A stretch of DNA of 64,000 nucleotides from Actinophytocola xinjiangensis (GTDB lineage Bacteria; Actinomycetota; Actinomycetes; Mycobacteriales; Pseudonocardiaceae), in assembly GCF_001921215.1 (NCBI RefSeq), contig NZ_MSIF01000026.1:1-64000 (forward strand), read 5' to 3'. Below are positions 23,261-31,509 of the stretch, in pieces. Both the position numbers and the translations under genes were made by a program. Positions within the stretch are counted from its first letter, which is position 1. The number at the start of each line of letters is the position of its first letter. The notes below the pieces were generated by a model, which was given only the letters and a program-made list of their open reading frames with translations, did no database searches and was not told the origin of the DNA.

Positions 23261-24360
23261 GAACGCCCATCTGCGTGCGGCTCGGGATCGAGTACCCGAT
23301 CTTCGCGTTCAGCCACTGCCGGGACGTGGTGGCGGCGGTGAGCCGGGCCGGCGGGTTCGGCGTGCTCGGCGTCTCCCGGCACAGTCCCGAGGAGCTGGCC
23401 GTCGACCTGGAGTGGATCGCCGAGCAGAGCGGCGGGCGGCCCTTCGGCGTCGACCTGATCTTCCCGACGACCTTCGCCGGCAACGACCTGGACGCGCTGG
23501 GCGCGAGCGTGCCCGACGAGCACCGGGCGTTCGTCCGGGGGCTGATGGAGCGCTTCGACGTGCCGGCGCCGGCCGACCAGGACAGTGCCCGGCTGTACTC
23601 GGCGCACAAGCTGACCCCGGACAACGCGCGGGCGCTGGCCGAGGTCGCGTTGGACGCCGACATCGCCATGCTGGTCTCCGCGCTCGGCCTGCCGCCCGAG
23701 GACCTCGCCGACCGGGCGCGGGCCAGGGGGATCGTGCTCGGCGCGCTGGTCGGCACGCCTCGCCAGGCCCAGCGCCAGCTCGACGGCGGCATGGACGTGC
23801 TGATCGCGCAGGGCAACGAGGCCGGTGGGCACGTCGGCGACATCTCCACGATGGTGCTGGTGCCCCAGGTCGTGGACCTCGCCGGGGACCGGCCGGTGCT
23901 GGCCGCCGGCGGGATCGCCGACGGGCGGCAGGTGGCGGCGGCGCTGGCGTTGGGCGCGCAGGGCGCGTGGCTGGGGTCGGCGTGGCTGACGACCCAGGAG
24001 TCGGACCTGCAGCCGGGTCTGGTGGCGCGGCTGCTCGACGCGTCCTCTTCGGACACCGTGGTGTCCAAATCGTACTCCGGCAAGCCGGTGCGGCTGCTGC
24101 GCACGCCGTGGGTGAAGGCGTGGGAGGAGGACGGCGCGCCGCGCCCGCTTCCCGCGCCACAGCAGGGACTGCTGGTGCGGGACGCGATGACCAGTGCGGT
24201 CGAGCACGGGATTCCTGAGGTGCTCGGCACGCCGCTCGGGCAGGTCGTCGGGCAGCTGCGCCGGCAGGAGACCTGCGCGATGGTGGTCGGCCGGTTGGTC
24301 GAGGAGTTCATCGCCTCGGCGGGTTCGGTGTCGGAACTGTTGGACGCCGACGACAATTAG
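23257..24360 (+). CDS. Nitronate monooxygenase-like flavoprotein
   Basis: A 367-residue TIM-barrel FMN protein of the nitronate monooxygenase/2-nitropropane dioxygenase family. Features: 'RLGIEYPIFAFSHCRDVVAAVSRAGGFGVLG' begins the barrel, 'VLIAQGNEAGGHVGD' is the conserved Gly/His flavin-site segment, and 'LAAGGIADGRQVAAALALGAQGAWLGS' is the phosphate-binding end. Members oxidise alkyl nitronates, but many act as or are misnamed relatives of enoyl reductases (FabK fold). In this acyl-CoA island a reductase or oxidase role on an unsaturated intermediate is possible. The ATG overlaps the ligase stop, and its TAG stop is the first triplet of an inverted repeat. Confidence 0.85.
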   Translation: MRTPICVRLGIEYPIFAFSHCRDVVAAVSRAGGFGVLGVSRHSPEELAVDLEWIAEQSGGRPFGVDLIFPTTFAGNDLDALGASVPDEHRAFVRGLMERFDVPAPADQDSARLYSAHKLTPDNARALAEVALDADIAMLVSALGLPPEDLADRARARGIVLGALVGTPRQAQRQLDGGMDVLIAQGNEAGGHVGDISTMVLVPQVVDLAGDRPVLAAGGIADGRQVAAALALGAQGAWLGSAWLTTQESDLQPGLVARLLDASSSDTVVSKSYSGKPVRLLRTPWVKAWEEDGAPRPLPAPQQGLLVRDAMTSAVEHGIPEVLGTPLGQVVGQLRRQETCAMVVGRLVEEFIASAGSVSELLDADDN

Positions 24361-24375
24361 TAAGAGGCCTTACTA
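24358..24375. promoter_or_regulatory. Inverted-repeat operator before the ABC/acyl-CoA dehydrogenase operon
   Basis: TAGTAAG-AGGC-CTTACTA has perfect 7-bp arms around a 4-bp spacer. It overlaps the stop of the flavoprotein gene and lies about 90 bp before the ABC ATPase start, suited to control a new promoter for the 24464-30161 operon. Its core TAAGAGGCCTTA matches the site at 19881-19897 at nine of twelve positions (TAAnnGnCCTTA). AT-rich arms and lack of a T-run argue against a terminator. Confidence 0.55.
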
Positions 24376-24463
24376 TTAAGGTCCCGAAACACTATGGTGA
24401 CGACCACATCGTTGACGACCACGAGGCCGTCGGTCCACGAAGAACTCAGTCAATGGAGACCGC

Positions 24464-25243
24464 GTGGTAACCAAGATACAAATCTCGGAAGTGGGGAAAC
24501 GCTACGAGGGCAGGAATCCGGTCGAGGCACTCAGTGACGTCACGCTCACCGTCGACGACAGCGAGTTCGTGTGCCTGGTCGGGCCCTCCGGATGCGGCAA
24601 GTCCACGCTCCTGCGAATGATCATGGGCCTGCACCGGCCGAGCGCCGGCACCGTTGACGTGTTCGCCGACGACCCGGTCCTGCCGCCGACGGCCATGGTC
24701 TTCCAGGACTACAGCATCTTCCCGTGGAAGACCGTCGAGCAGAACGTCCGGTTCGGCTTCGAGGGCCGCCGCCTGCCGCGCGCCGAGTGCGACGCCCGGG
24801 TCGACAAGTGGCTCGAACGCCTTGGCCTGTCCCAGTTCCGCCGCGCCTACCCGGCGGCGCTGTCCGGCGGCATGCGCCAGCGGGTGTCCATCGCCCGCGC
24901 GCTGGCCGTCGAGCCGGAGGTGCTGCTGATGGACGAGCCGTTCGCCGCGCTGGACGCGCAGCTGCGCCGGGTGCTCCAGGAGGAGCTGCTCGCCCTGTGG
25001 CAGCAGGACCGCCGCACGGTCGTGTTCGTCACCCACAGCCTGGAGGAGGCGATCCTGCTGGGCGACCGCATCGTGGTCATGTCCGCGCGGCCCGGGCGGA
25101 TCATCGCCGACATCCGCGTGCCGTTCGACCGGCCGCGCTCGCCGCAGATCCGCACCGCGCCCGAGTTCGCCGAACTCGAGGGCGAGATCTGGGCGCAGCT
25201 GCGCGACGAGGTCGACCGGTCGCTGGTCGGAGGTGCGCGGTGA
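24464..25243 (+). CDS. ABC transporter ATPase, NitT/TauT class
   Basis: A 259-residue ATPase of the nitrate/sulfonate/taurine class. Walker A is GPSGCGKST (residues 40-48), the signature is LSGGMRQR (about 132-139), Walker B is 'VLLMDEPFAALDAQLRR', and the Q-loop sits in 'MVFQDYSIFPWKTVEQNV', whose FPWKT is typical of this class. The C-terminus 'ILLGDRIVVMSARPGRI' also fits. GTG start with GGAG upstream. Encoded with its permease and binding protein. Importers of this class carry small anions such as sulfonates, aromatic carboxylates or pyrimidine precursors. Confidence 0.93.
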   Translation: MVTKIQISEVGKRYEGRNPVEALSDVTLTVDDSEFVCLVGPSGCGKSTLLRMIMGLHRPSAGTVDVFADDPVLPPTAMVFQDYSIFPWKTVEQNVRFGFEGRRLPRAECDARVDKWLERLGLSQFRRAYPAALSGGMRQRVSIARALAVEPEVLLMDEPFAALDAQLRRVLQEELLALWQQDRRTVVFVTHSLEEAILLGDRIVVMSARPGRIIADIRVPFDRPRSPQIRTAPEFAELEGEIWAQLRDEVDRSLVGGAR

Positions 25244-26124
25244 GGGCCTCGCAGATCTCCGACCGGACCACCGGCACCGGCGACGACGGCCGGCGCCGCT
25301 GGCGCGTCCAACCCGGCCAGCAGGAACGCAACCCGCGCGCGTTCGCCCGCCGCCGCCGGCTGGAACGCCGGCTGCTGGGCGTGCTGGTGCCGGTCGTGCT
25401 GCTGGTGGCCTGGGAGCTGTGCGCCAACGCCGGCCTGATCGACACCCGGTTCTTCCCCGCGCCGAGCCAGATCGGCTCGACCGCGGTCGACATGATCGGC
25501 AACGGCATCCTGCTCACCGACCTGACGGTGACCGTGCGGGTCCTGCTCATCGGACTGGTCAGCGGCTTCGTCGTCGGCACCGTCGCCGGCCTGCTGCTCG
25601 GCCTGTCCCGGATCGCGCGGGCGGCGCTGGAACCACTGCTGTCCGCGCTCTACACCATTCCGAAGCTCGCGGTGCTCCCGCTGCTGCTGCTGATCTTCGG
25701 TGTCGGGGAACTGCCGAAGGTCATCCTGGTGGGACTCGGGGTGTTCTTCATCGCCTGGATCAGCGTCCTGGAGGCCATCCTGGACCTTCCCGGCGCCTAC
25801 GGGGAGGCCGCGACCGCGTTCGACGTGCGCGGCTGGCGAAGGATGCGGCACGTCACGCTGCCCGCCGTCCTCCCCCAGGTGCTCGTCGGCCTGCGCATCT
25901 CGGTGGGCAACGCCGTGCTGATCGTGGTGGGCGTGGAGTTCGTCAGCGGTGACGAGGGCATCGGTTACCGCATCTGGAACTCCTGGTCCATCTTCGCCGC
26001 CGACCGGATGTACGTCGGCATCGTCGTGGTCGCCCTGCTCGGCTACCTGCTCTCACTGCTGGTCCAACTGCTCAGTCGCGTCTGCGTGCCGTGGGCACCG
26101 AGCACAGCCGCTCGCCGCGACTAG
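25240..26124 (+). CDS. ABC transporter permease, NitT/TauT class
   Basis: A 294-residue permease with a long basic, hydrophilic N-terminus (about 45 residues) followed by six membrane segments. The coupling-helix region is 'YGEAATAFDVRGWRRMRHVTLPAVLPQVLVGL', matching the EAA loop of SsuC/TauC-type permeases (given here in part: EAATAFDVRGW and TLPAVLPQ are the key stretches). The GTG at 25240 overlaps the ATPase stop (GTGA) and has GGAGG upstream, which settles the start. It forms the channel, probably as a homodimer, for the substrate delivered by the lipoprotein encoded next. Confidence 0.92.
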   Translation: MRASQISDRTTGTGDDGRRRWRVQPGQQERNPRAFARRRRLERRLLGVLVPVVLLVAWELCANAGLIDTRFFPAPSQIGSTAVDMIGNGILLTDLTVTVRVLLIGLVSGFVVGTVAGLLLGLSRIARAALEPLLSALYTIPKLAVLPLLLLIFGVGELPKVILVGLGVFFIAWISVLEAILDLPGAYGEAATAFDVRGWRRMRHVTLPAVLPQVLVGLRISVGNAVLIVVGVEFVSGDEGIGYRIWNSWSIFAADRMYVGIVVVALLGYLLSLLVQLLSRVCVPWAPSTAARRD

Positions 26125-26140
26125 TTCAATCGGAGGAAAC

Positions 26141-27187
26141 ATGAATCGACAGCGTGGTCGTGGCGCCCTGGCGGTGGTCGCGGGCCTGGCGATGTTCGCG
26201 GTCGGCTGCGGGTCGCCGGAGGCGTCCGGCGGCGGGGCGACCATCGGCGATGACGGCAAGCTCACCGAGCGCACCGAACTGACCATCGCCATCCCCGGCA
26301 AGCAACTGCCCATCTTGGCGCCGATCATGGCCAAGGCGTGGAAGAAGTTCGACGAGCGCAACCTCGACGTCACCATCGAGACGCTCGCCTCCGACGAGGC
26401 GTTCCCGCTGCTGGCCACCGGCAAGCTCGACGGTATCTGGACCGGCCCGAGCGTCGGGCTGTTCAACGCCGTGGCCGGCGGGGCCGACGTGCGGATGGTC
26501 TCGCCCGGCAACTACCTGTCCGAGGAGTCCGGCGGCGGGATCTGGGTCAGTTCGGCCCTGCTGAACGGACGCGAGTTCGAGCCGTCCATGTTGCGCGGCA
26601 AGAAGTTCGCCTCCAGCCAGGGCAACACCGGGACCTCGATGGTGGCCTTCAGCCAGCTGCTGGAGTCCGGCGGGGTCGGCGTCGACGAGGTCGAGATCGT
26701 CACCATGAGCGCCTCGGACGCGGTGCCGGCACTGGAGAACGGCTCGATCTCCGGCGCGATCGTGCAGGAACCGCTGGACGTGGCGCTGGAGAAGAACAAC
26801 AGCGCGGTGCGGGTCTCGCCGCAGTTCCCGGACGGCTGGAACAACACGACACTCCTGTTCGGACCGTCGCTGCTGCGGGACAACCCCGACGCCGGCAAGG
26901 TCTTCGTGGCCGCCCTGCGTTCCACGTTCGTCGACAAGCTCCAGGGCGACTACCTGGCCGACCCGGAGCGGGTCGCCGACATCGCCGAGCAGCTGGAGCA
27001 GCCGGTGGAGACACTGCAACAGTCCACCAGCGACCTCTACCCGACCGAACTGTCCTTCCCGGACGAGTACGTCGCCACCCACGAGCAGGTGTGGCGGCAG
27101 TGGCCGGACCTGCTGACCTACGACGAACCGCTGACCACCGAGCAGGTGATCGACACCCAGTTCATGGACTGGGCCAACGAGCACTGA
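26141..27187 (+). CDS. ABC transporter substrate-binding lipoprotein, NitT/TauT class
   Basis: A 348-residue lipoprotein with signal 'RGALAVVAGLAMFAVGCGS' placing the lipidated Cys near residue 23. The mature part follows the SsuA/TauA pattern: 'LTIAIPGKQLPILAPIMAKA', 'SDEAFPLLATGKLDGIWTGP', 'LRGKKFASSQGNTGTSMVAF', and 'SASDAVPALENGSISGAIVQ'. It should capture a small anionic substrate outside the membrane. ATG at 26141 has CGGAGGA seven bases upstream. Because the same operon continues into acyl-CoA dehydrogenases and a hydratase, the imported compound is probably the acid degraded by this island. Confidence 0.92.
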   Translation: MNRQRGRGALAVVAGLAMFAVGCGSPEASGGGATIGDDGKLTERTELTIAIPGKQLPILAPIMAKAWKKFDERNLDVTIETLASDEAFPLLATGKLDGIWTGPSVGLFNAVAGGADVRMVSPGNYLSEESGGGIWVSSALLNGREFEPSMLRGKKFASSQGNTGTSMVAFSQLLESGGVGVDEVEIVTMSASDAVPALENGSISGAIVQEPLDVALEKNNSAVRVSPQFPDGWNNTTLLFGPSLLRDNPDAGKVFVAALRSTFVDKLQGDYLADPERVADIAEQLEQPVETLQQSTSDLYPTELSFPDEYVATHEQVWRQWPDLLTYDEPLTTEQVIDTQFMDWANEH

Positions 27188-27202
27188 GGACGGAATCCTG
27201 TC

Positions 27203-28330
27203 GTGGACATGAGTTACTCCCCCGAGGAGCGGCGTTTCCGGGACCAGGCACGGTCGTGGCTGGCGGACAACGTGCCGGCGCGACCGTTGCCGTCCGGGGA
27301 CACCAGGGAGGGCTTCGCCGCCCACGTCGAGTGGGAGCGGCGCCTGTTCGACGCCGGCTGGTCGGTGGTGTCCTGGCCGCGCGCCTACGGCGGGCGGGAG
27401 GCGTCGCTGTGGGAGTGGCTCATCTTCGAGGAGGAGTACCACCGCGCCGGCGCCCCGGCCAGGGTCACCCAGAACGGCATCTTCCTGCTCGCGCCGACGC
27501 TGTTCGAGTTCGGCACACCCGACCAGCAGGACCGGTACCTGCCGGCGATGGCGGCGGCCGAGCAGCTGTGGTGCCAGGGGTGGTCCGAGCCGGGCGCCGG
27601 CAGTGACCTGGCGGCCATCACCAGCCGGGCGGTGCGCGACGAGGCGGCCGGCGGGTGGCGGCTGTCGGGGCAGAAGACCTGGACGACCCGGGGCGCGTTC
27701 TGCACCCACCTGTTCGGCCTGTTCCGCACCGACCAGGAGCAGAGCCGGCACCGGGGCCTGACCTACTTCCTGGTGCCGCTGGACGCCCAGGGCGTGACGG
27801 TCAACGGGTTCACCCGCCTCGACGGTGACGAGGGCTTCGCCGACGTGTTCCTCGACGAGGTGTTCGTGCCCGACGAGGACGTGCTGGGCGGGGTCGGCAA
27901 CGGCTGGCGGGTGGCGATGGCCACGACCGGGTCCGAGCGCGGGCTGAGCCTGCGCTCCCCCGGCCGGTTCCTGGCCACCGCCGAACGCCTGGTCGCGCTG
28001 TCGGTCGAGCGGACGGGCGCGGTGACCGAGGACGTCGCCCAGGCGTGGATGGACGCGCAGGCCTACCAGCTGATGACGCTGAGCCAGGTCACCGGCCTGG
28101 CCGACGGCGGTGAGCTCGGCGCGGCGTCGAGTCTGAGCAAGCTGTGCTGGTCGGAGCTGGACGTGCGGCTGCACGAGAGCGCCGCCGGTCTGCTCGGCGC
28201 GGAGGCGGAGGTCGCCGGTCCGTGGAGCAAGGGGCTGCTGTTCGCCCTCGGCGGGCGGATCTACGCCGGTACCAACGAGATCCAGCGCAACATCGTGGCC
28301 GAGCGGCTGCTCGGCCTGCCGAGGAGGTGA
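27203..28330 (+). CDS. Acyl-CoA dehydrogenase, large-type subunit
   Basis: A 375-residue FAD acyl-CoA dehydrogenase. Seen: N-terminal helical domain ('SPEERRFRDQARSWLADNVP'), the middle-domain flavin motif 'CQGWSEPGAGSDLAAI' with 'GQKTWTTRGAF', and the C-terminal 'GGRIYAGTNEIQRNIVAERLLG', where the family usually places part of the FAD site. It introduces an alpha,beta double bond into an acyl-CoA. An ATG at 27209 is an alternative start. It is followed by a shorter, divergent homologue with overlapping genes; such pairs often form alpha2beta2 enzymes for bulky (steroid-like) substrates. Confidence 0.92.
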   Translation: MDMSYSPEERRFRDQARSWLADNVPARPLPSGDTREGFAAHVEWERRLFDAGWSVVSWPRAYGGREASLWEWLIFEEEYHRAGAPARVTQNGIFLLAPTLFEFGTPDQQDRYLPAMAAAEQLWCQGWSEPGAGSDLAAITSRAVRDEAAGGWRLSGQKTWTTRGAFCTHLFGLFRTDQEQSRHRGLTYFLVPLDAQGVTVNGFTRLDGDEGFADVFLDEVFVPDEDVLGGVGNGWRVAMATTGSERGLSLRSPGRFLATAERLVALSVERTGAVTEDVAQAWMDAQAYQLMTLSQVTGLADGGELGAASSLSKLCWSELDVRLHESAAGLLGAEAEVAGPWSKGLLFALGGRIYAGTNEIQRNIVAERLLGLPRR

Positions 28331-28335
28331 CGCTG

Positions 28336-29322
28336 GTGCGGTTCGCGTTGAGCGCCGAGCAGGCCCAGTTCCGGGACCTGGTCCGCGACCTGCTGGCCGC
28401 CGAGTGCCCCGCGCAGGTGGTGCGCGCCGGCTGGGCCGGTGAGCCGGCCGCCGTCGGTCGCGTGTGGACGATGCTGGCCGAGCTGGGCGTGACCGGTCTG
28501 CTGGTCGCGGCGCAGGACGGCGGGCTCGCACTCGACGAGGTGTACCTGGTGCCGGTGCTGACCGAGGTCGGCTACGCCGGCCTGCCCGGCCCGCTGGTCG
28601 AGACGGTCACCGGCGCCGCCCTCGGCGCCGCGCTGCCGGCCGGAGCGTTGGACGCGGTCCTGGCCGGCACCGGGCGGATCGCGGTGGACGAGGACGACGA
28701 CGGCCTGGTGGCCCACGGGGTCGGGGCGACGGTCCTGCTGCGTGGCGGGTGGGCCGGGGGCACCCCGGTGCGTGTCGTGTCCACGGTGGACCTCGAACCG
28801 GTGGCGGCGGTCGACCGCACCCGGGCCCTGGCCCGCTACCGGTCCGACGGCACGCCCGTCGACCTGCCGGTGGCGGTGTTCTGGCAGCGGGGCGTCCTCG
28901 GCACCTCGGCCGCCCTCACCGGCCTGGCCAGGCGACTGCTGGACCTGACGGTCGACTACGTCACCCAGCGCGAGCAGTTCGGCGTGCCGATCGGCAGTTT
29001 CCAGGCCGTCAAACACCAACTGGCCGAGCTGGCGCTGGCGATCGAACTGGCCAGCCCGGCCGTGCTGCGGGCCGCGCACTCGCTGGCCACCGGCGACCCG
29101 GCGGCGGCCACCCACGTGTCGATGGCCAAGGTCCTCGCCGGTCAGGCCGCCGCGCGCGCGGCGACGACGTCCATCCAGTGCCACGGCGCGATGGGCTACA
29201 CCGAGGAGTCCGACGTGCACCTGTTCGCCAAGCGGGCGCTCGCGCTGGCCGGCGCGTGGGGCCCGACCGGCTGGCACCGCCGCGCGGTCGCCGCCGACCT
29301 CACCCCAGGCAAGGAGTCCTGA
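28336..29322 (+). CDS. Acyl-CoA dehydrogenase, divergent partner subunit
   Basis: A 328-residue, shortened acyl-CoA dehydrogenase. The N-terminal helical domain is clear ('FALSAEQAQFRDLVRDLLAA') and the C-terminal domain carries 'YVTQREQFGVPIGSFQAVKH' and 'IQCHGAMGYTEESDVHLFAK', but the middle beta domain is reduced and lacks the usual flavin-contact motif. GTG at 28336 has GAGGAGG eight bases upstream; GTG at 28327, overlapping the previous stop, is possible. The combination suggests a heteromeric partner of the preceding dehydrogenase, as known for paired FadE proteins of cholesterol catabolism (family knowledge; pairing here is inferred). Confidence 0.88.
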   Translation: MRFALSAEQAQFRDLVRDLLAAECPAQVVRAGWAGEPAAVGRVWTMLAELGVTGLLVAAQDGGLALDEVYLVPVLTEVGYAGLPGPLVETVTGAALGAALPAGALDAVLAGTGRIAVDEDDDGLVAHGVGATVLLRGGWAGGTPVRVVSTVDLEPVAAVDRTRALARYRSDGTPVDLPVAVFWQRGVLGTSAALTGLARRLLDLTVDYVTQREQFGVPIGSFQAVKHQLAELALAIELASPAVLRAAHSLATGDPAAATHVSMAKVLAGQAAARAATTSIQCHGAMGYTEESDVHLFAKRALALAGAWGPTGWHRRAVAADLTPGKES

Positions 29323-30161
29323 TGTCCGACCAGCCCGTCACCTACGAGGTCCGCGACCGGGTCGCGGTCATCACGATGAACCGCCCGCGCTACCGCAACG
29401 CCCAGAACTCGGCCATGACCTACGCCCTGGACGACGCGTTCTACCGGGCCGCGGCCGACGACGAGGTCGCCGTGCTGGTCCTGGCCGGTGCCGGCGACCA
29501 CTTCTCCGCCGGCCACGACATCGGCACCCCGGAGCGGGACGCGGACGTCTCCTTCCCCCGCCGCGCCGGCCTGTGGTGGGACCACGTCGGCAAGTCCGGC
29601 GCGGAGAGCCGCCTGGCTCGGGAGTCGGAGGTGTACCTGGGGATGTGCCGGCGGTGGCGGGAGCTGCCCAAGCCGTCGATCGCCATGGTCCAGGGCGCGT
29701 GCGTGGCCGGTGGTCTGATGCTGGCCTGGAGCTGTGATCTGCTGATCGCCGCCGACGACGCGTTCTTCGCCGATCCGGTGGTACGGATGGGAATCCCGGG
29801 CGTGGAGTACTTCGCCCACCCGTGGGTGATGGGCCCGCGCTTCGCCAAGGAGTTCCTGTTCCTCGGTGAACGGGTGCCGGCCGCGCGGGCCCACGAACTC
29901 GGCATGGTCAACCGGGTCGTGCCCCGCGACCAGCTGGCGACGGAGACCTTCGCCGTGGCCGGCCGGATCGCCACCATGCCCCGCCTTGGCCTGGCGCTGA
30001 CCAAACGCGCGGTCAACCACGCCGAGGACCTGATGGGCCTGCGGTCCGGAATGGACGCCGCGTTCGCCCTGCACCACGTGGCACACGCGCACAACGCCGA
30101 GGTCGGCAGCGACTCGCTCGCCGGCCACGACGCCCGCTCCATGCGCGACGCCGCCCGGTGA
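29322..30161 (+). CDS. Enoyl-CoA hydratase/isomerase
   Basis: A 279-residue crotonase. First oxyanion-hole strand 'LAGAGDHFSAGHDIGTP', second 'IAMVQGACVAGGLMLAW', and the region of the catalytic acid 'ADPVVRMGIPGVEYFAHPWV', where an Asp appears in place of the usual Glu. An insert near residues 70-100 ('RRAGLWWDHVGKSGAES') is typical of a subgroup of actinobacterial hydratases. TGATG joins it to the dehydrogenase gene, so it should act on the enoyl-CoA those subunits make. It ends 7 bp from the convergent amidohydrolase gene. Confidence 0.9.
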   Translation: MSDQPVTYEVRDRVAVITMNRPRYRNAQNSAMTYALDDAFYRAAADDEVAVLVLAGAGDHFSAGHDIGTPERDADVSFPRRAGLWWDHVGKSGAESRLARESEVYLGMCRRWRELPKPSIAMVQGACVAGGLMLAWSCDLLIAADDAFFADPVVRMGIPGVEYFAHPWVMGPRFAKEFLFLGERVPAARAHELGMVNRVVPRDQLATETFAVAGRIATMPRLGLALTKRAVNHAEDLMGLRSGMDAAFALHHVAHAHNAEVGSDSLAGHDARSMRDAAR

Positions 30162-30168
30162 CCCGGGG

Positions 30169-31509
30169 TCAGTGAACCCGGTGCCCGGCGATCACCGTAC
30201 GGCGGACCATCGCCGCGCGGGGGTGGCGCAGGGTCTGCGCGAGCGGTTCGGCCAGCAGGACCAGGTCGGCCACCGCGCCCGGTTCGACCCGGCGCGGCGG
30301 GCCGCCGGGGTGGTCGGCCGGGGCGAGGTAGCCGGCCAGCGCGGTCCGGGCCGCCACCCGCTCGTCCGGGGCGATCGCCCTGGTCACCGAGGCGTCGATG
30401 ACCGTCCAGGGGTCCAGCGGGCCGTAGGGTGCGTCGCTGGAGGGCGCCACCGGGACACCGGCGGCGAGCAGGCTGGCGTAGCGGTACAGGTCGCGGTGCT
30501 CGGCTGCCGGGACGTCGCGCCGGTAGTCCGCGCCACGGTCGGTGAGGAACGCCGGCTGGGTCACCACGGTCAGCGGCCGGGCGGCCAGGCCGGCCAGCAG
30601 GTCGTCGGGGACCAGGGCGGCGTGCTCGATCCGGTCGCCGGGGTGGCCGCCGGTGAGGTCGAGCGCGGCCAGCAGCAGGACCAGCGCCTCCACCGTGACG
30701 CAGTGCGCGGCGATCGCCCGGCCGGTGGCGTGCGCGGCGGCGATCACCCCGGTCAGGTCGTCGAGGGTGGGCAGGCCGGAGTCGGCCAGGACGATCTTGT
30801 ACGGGCCGGCGGTCAGCCCGTCGGGGACCGGGCCGGTCAGCGGGGCGCCGAGCAGGCGCACGTGTTGCGGGAGCGCCCCGGCGAAGGCGGCGGGGTCCAC
30901 GTCGGGGGTGGCGTCGGTGACCGAGGTGATGCCGTGGGCGGCCAGCCGGGCGCCGACGTCGGCCAGTGGCGGCGGTGCGCCGGCGGGCAGCCTGGAGCGC
31001 AGCCAGGGGTCGGCGCGCCAGAGCCGGCCGGTGGCGGTGCCGTCGGCGGCGCGTTCCACTCCGGGGTGGCTGGCGGTGGCGAGTCCGACGGCGCGGGCGG
31101 CGGCGGTGTTGAGCATCCACAGGGCGCCACCTCGGTGTTGGACGCGGACCGGGCGGTCGGGGTGCAGCGCGTCGAGGGCCGCGGCGTCCAGCGGGCCGGC
31201 GACGTCCTCGGTGTAGCCGGTGCCGCGTACCCAGCCGTGCTCGTCGGCGGTGGCACGGCGCAGCGCGTCGGCGAGGCCGGCCCGGTCCAGCGGCGGTCCA
31301 CAGTGGACGGACGTGGCGGCGCGGGCGAGCGCGTGCAGGTGCAGGTGGTGGTCGGTCAGGCCGGGCAGCAGCGCGCCGCCGGCACAGTCCACGACCTCCC
31401 CGACCCCGGCCGTCGGCAGGCCTGGCCCGACGGCGGCGACCCGGTCGGCCACGACGAGCACGTCGAGCACGGCGCCGGCCACCTCGGCCCGCCGGTACAG
31501 GGTGCTCAC
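30169..31509 (-). CDS. Amidohydrolase (YtcJ/amidohydrolase-3 type)
   Basis: A 446-residue metal-dependent hydrolase. The metal motif 'GLTDHHLHLHA' follows a short beta sandwich, later ligand histidines are seen in 'AIAAHCVTVEAL' and 'DRIEHAALVP', and the terminal Asp in 'APSSDAPYGPLDPW'. The C-terminal sandwich closes with 'PGAVADLVLLAEPL'. Enzymes of this group cleave amide, cyclic amide or similar C-N bonds. GTG at 31509 overlaps the stop of the upstream CoA-transferase (GTGA). It could release the free acid used by the island from an amide or lactam precursor. Confidence 0.85.
   Translation of the reverse strand: MSTLYRRAEVAGAVLDVLVVADRVAAVGPGLPTAGVGEVVDCAGGALLPGLTDHHLHLHALARAATSVHCGPPLDRAGLADALRRATADEHGWVRGTGYTEDVAGPLDAAALDALHPDRPVRVQHRGGALWMLNTAAARAVGLATASHPGVERAADGTATGRLWRADPWLRSRLPAGAPPPLADVGARLAAHGITSVTDATPDVDPAAFAGALPQHVRLLGAPLTGPVPDGLTAGPYKIVLADSGLPTLDDLTGVIAAAHATGRAIAAHCVTVEALVLLLAALDLTGGHPGDRIEHAALVPDDLLAGLAARPLTVVTQPAFLTDRGADYRRDVPAAEHRDLYRYASLLAAGVPVAPSSDAPYGPLDPWTVIDASVTRAIAPDERVAARTALAGYLAPADHPGGPPRRVEPGAVADLVLLAEPLAQTLRHPRAAMVRRTVIAGHRVH

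Noticed and set aside
24358-24375. Intrinsic terminator after the flavoprotein gene
   Set aside because: The arms are AT-rich and short, no T-run follows, and the sequence matches a site in a divergent promoter, so an operator is more likely.
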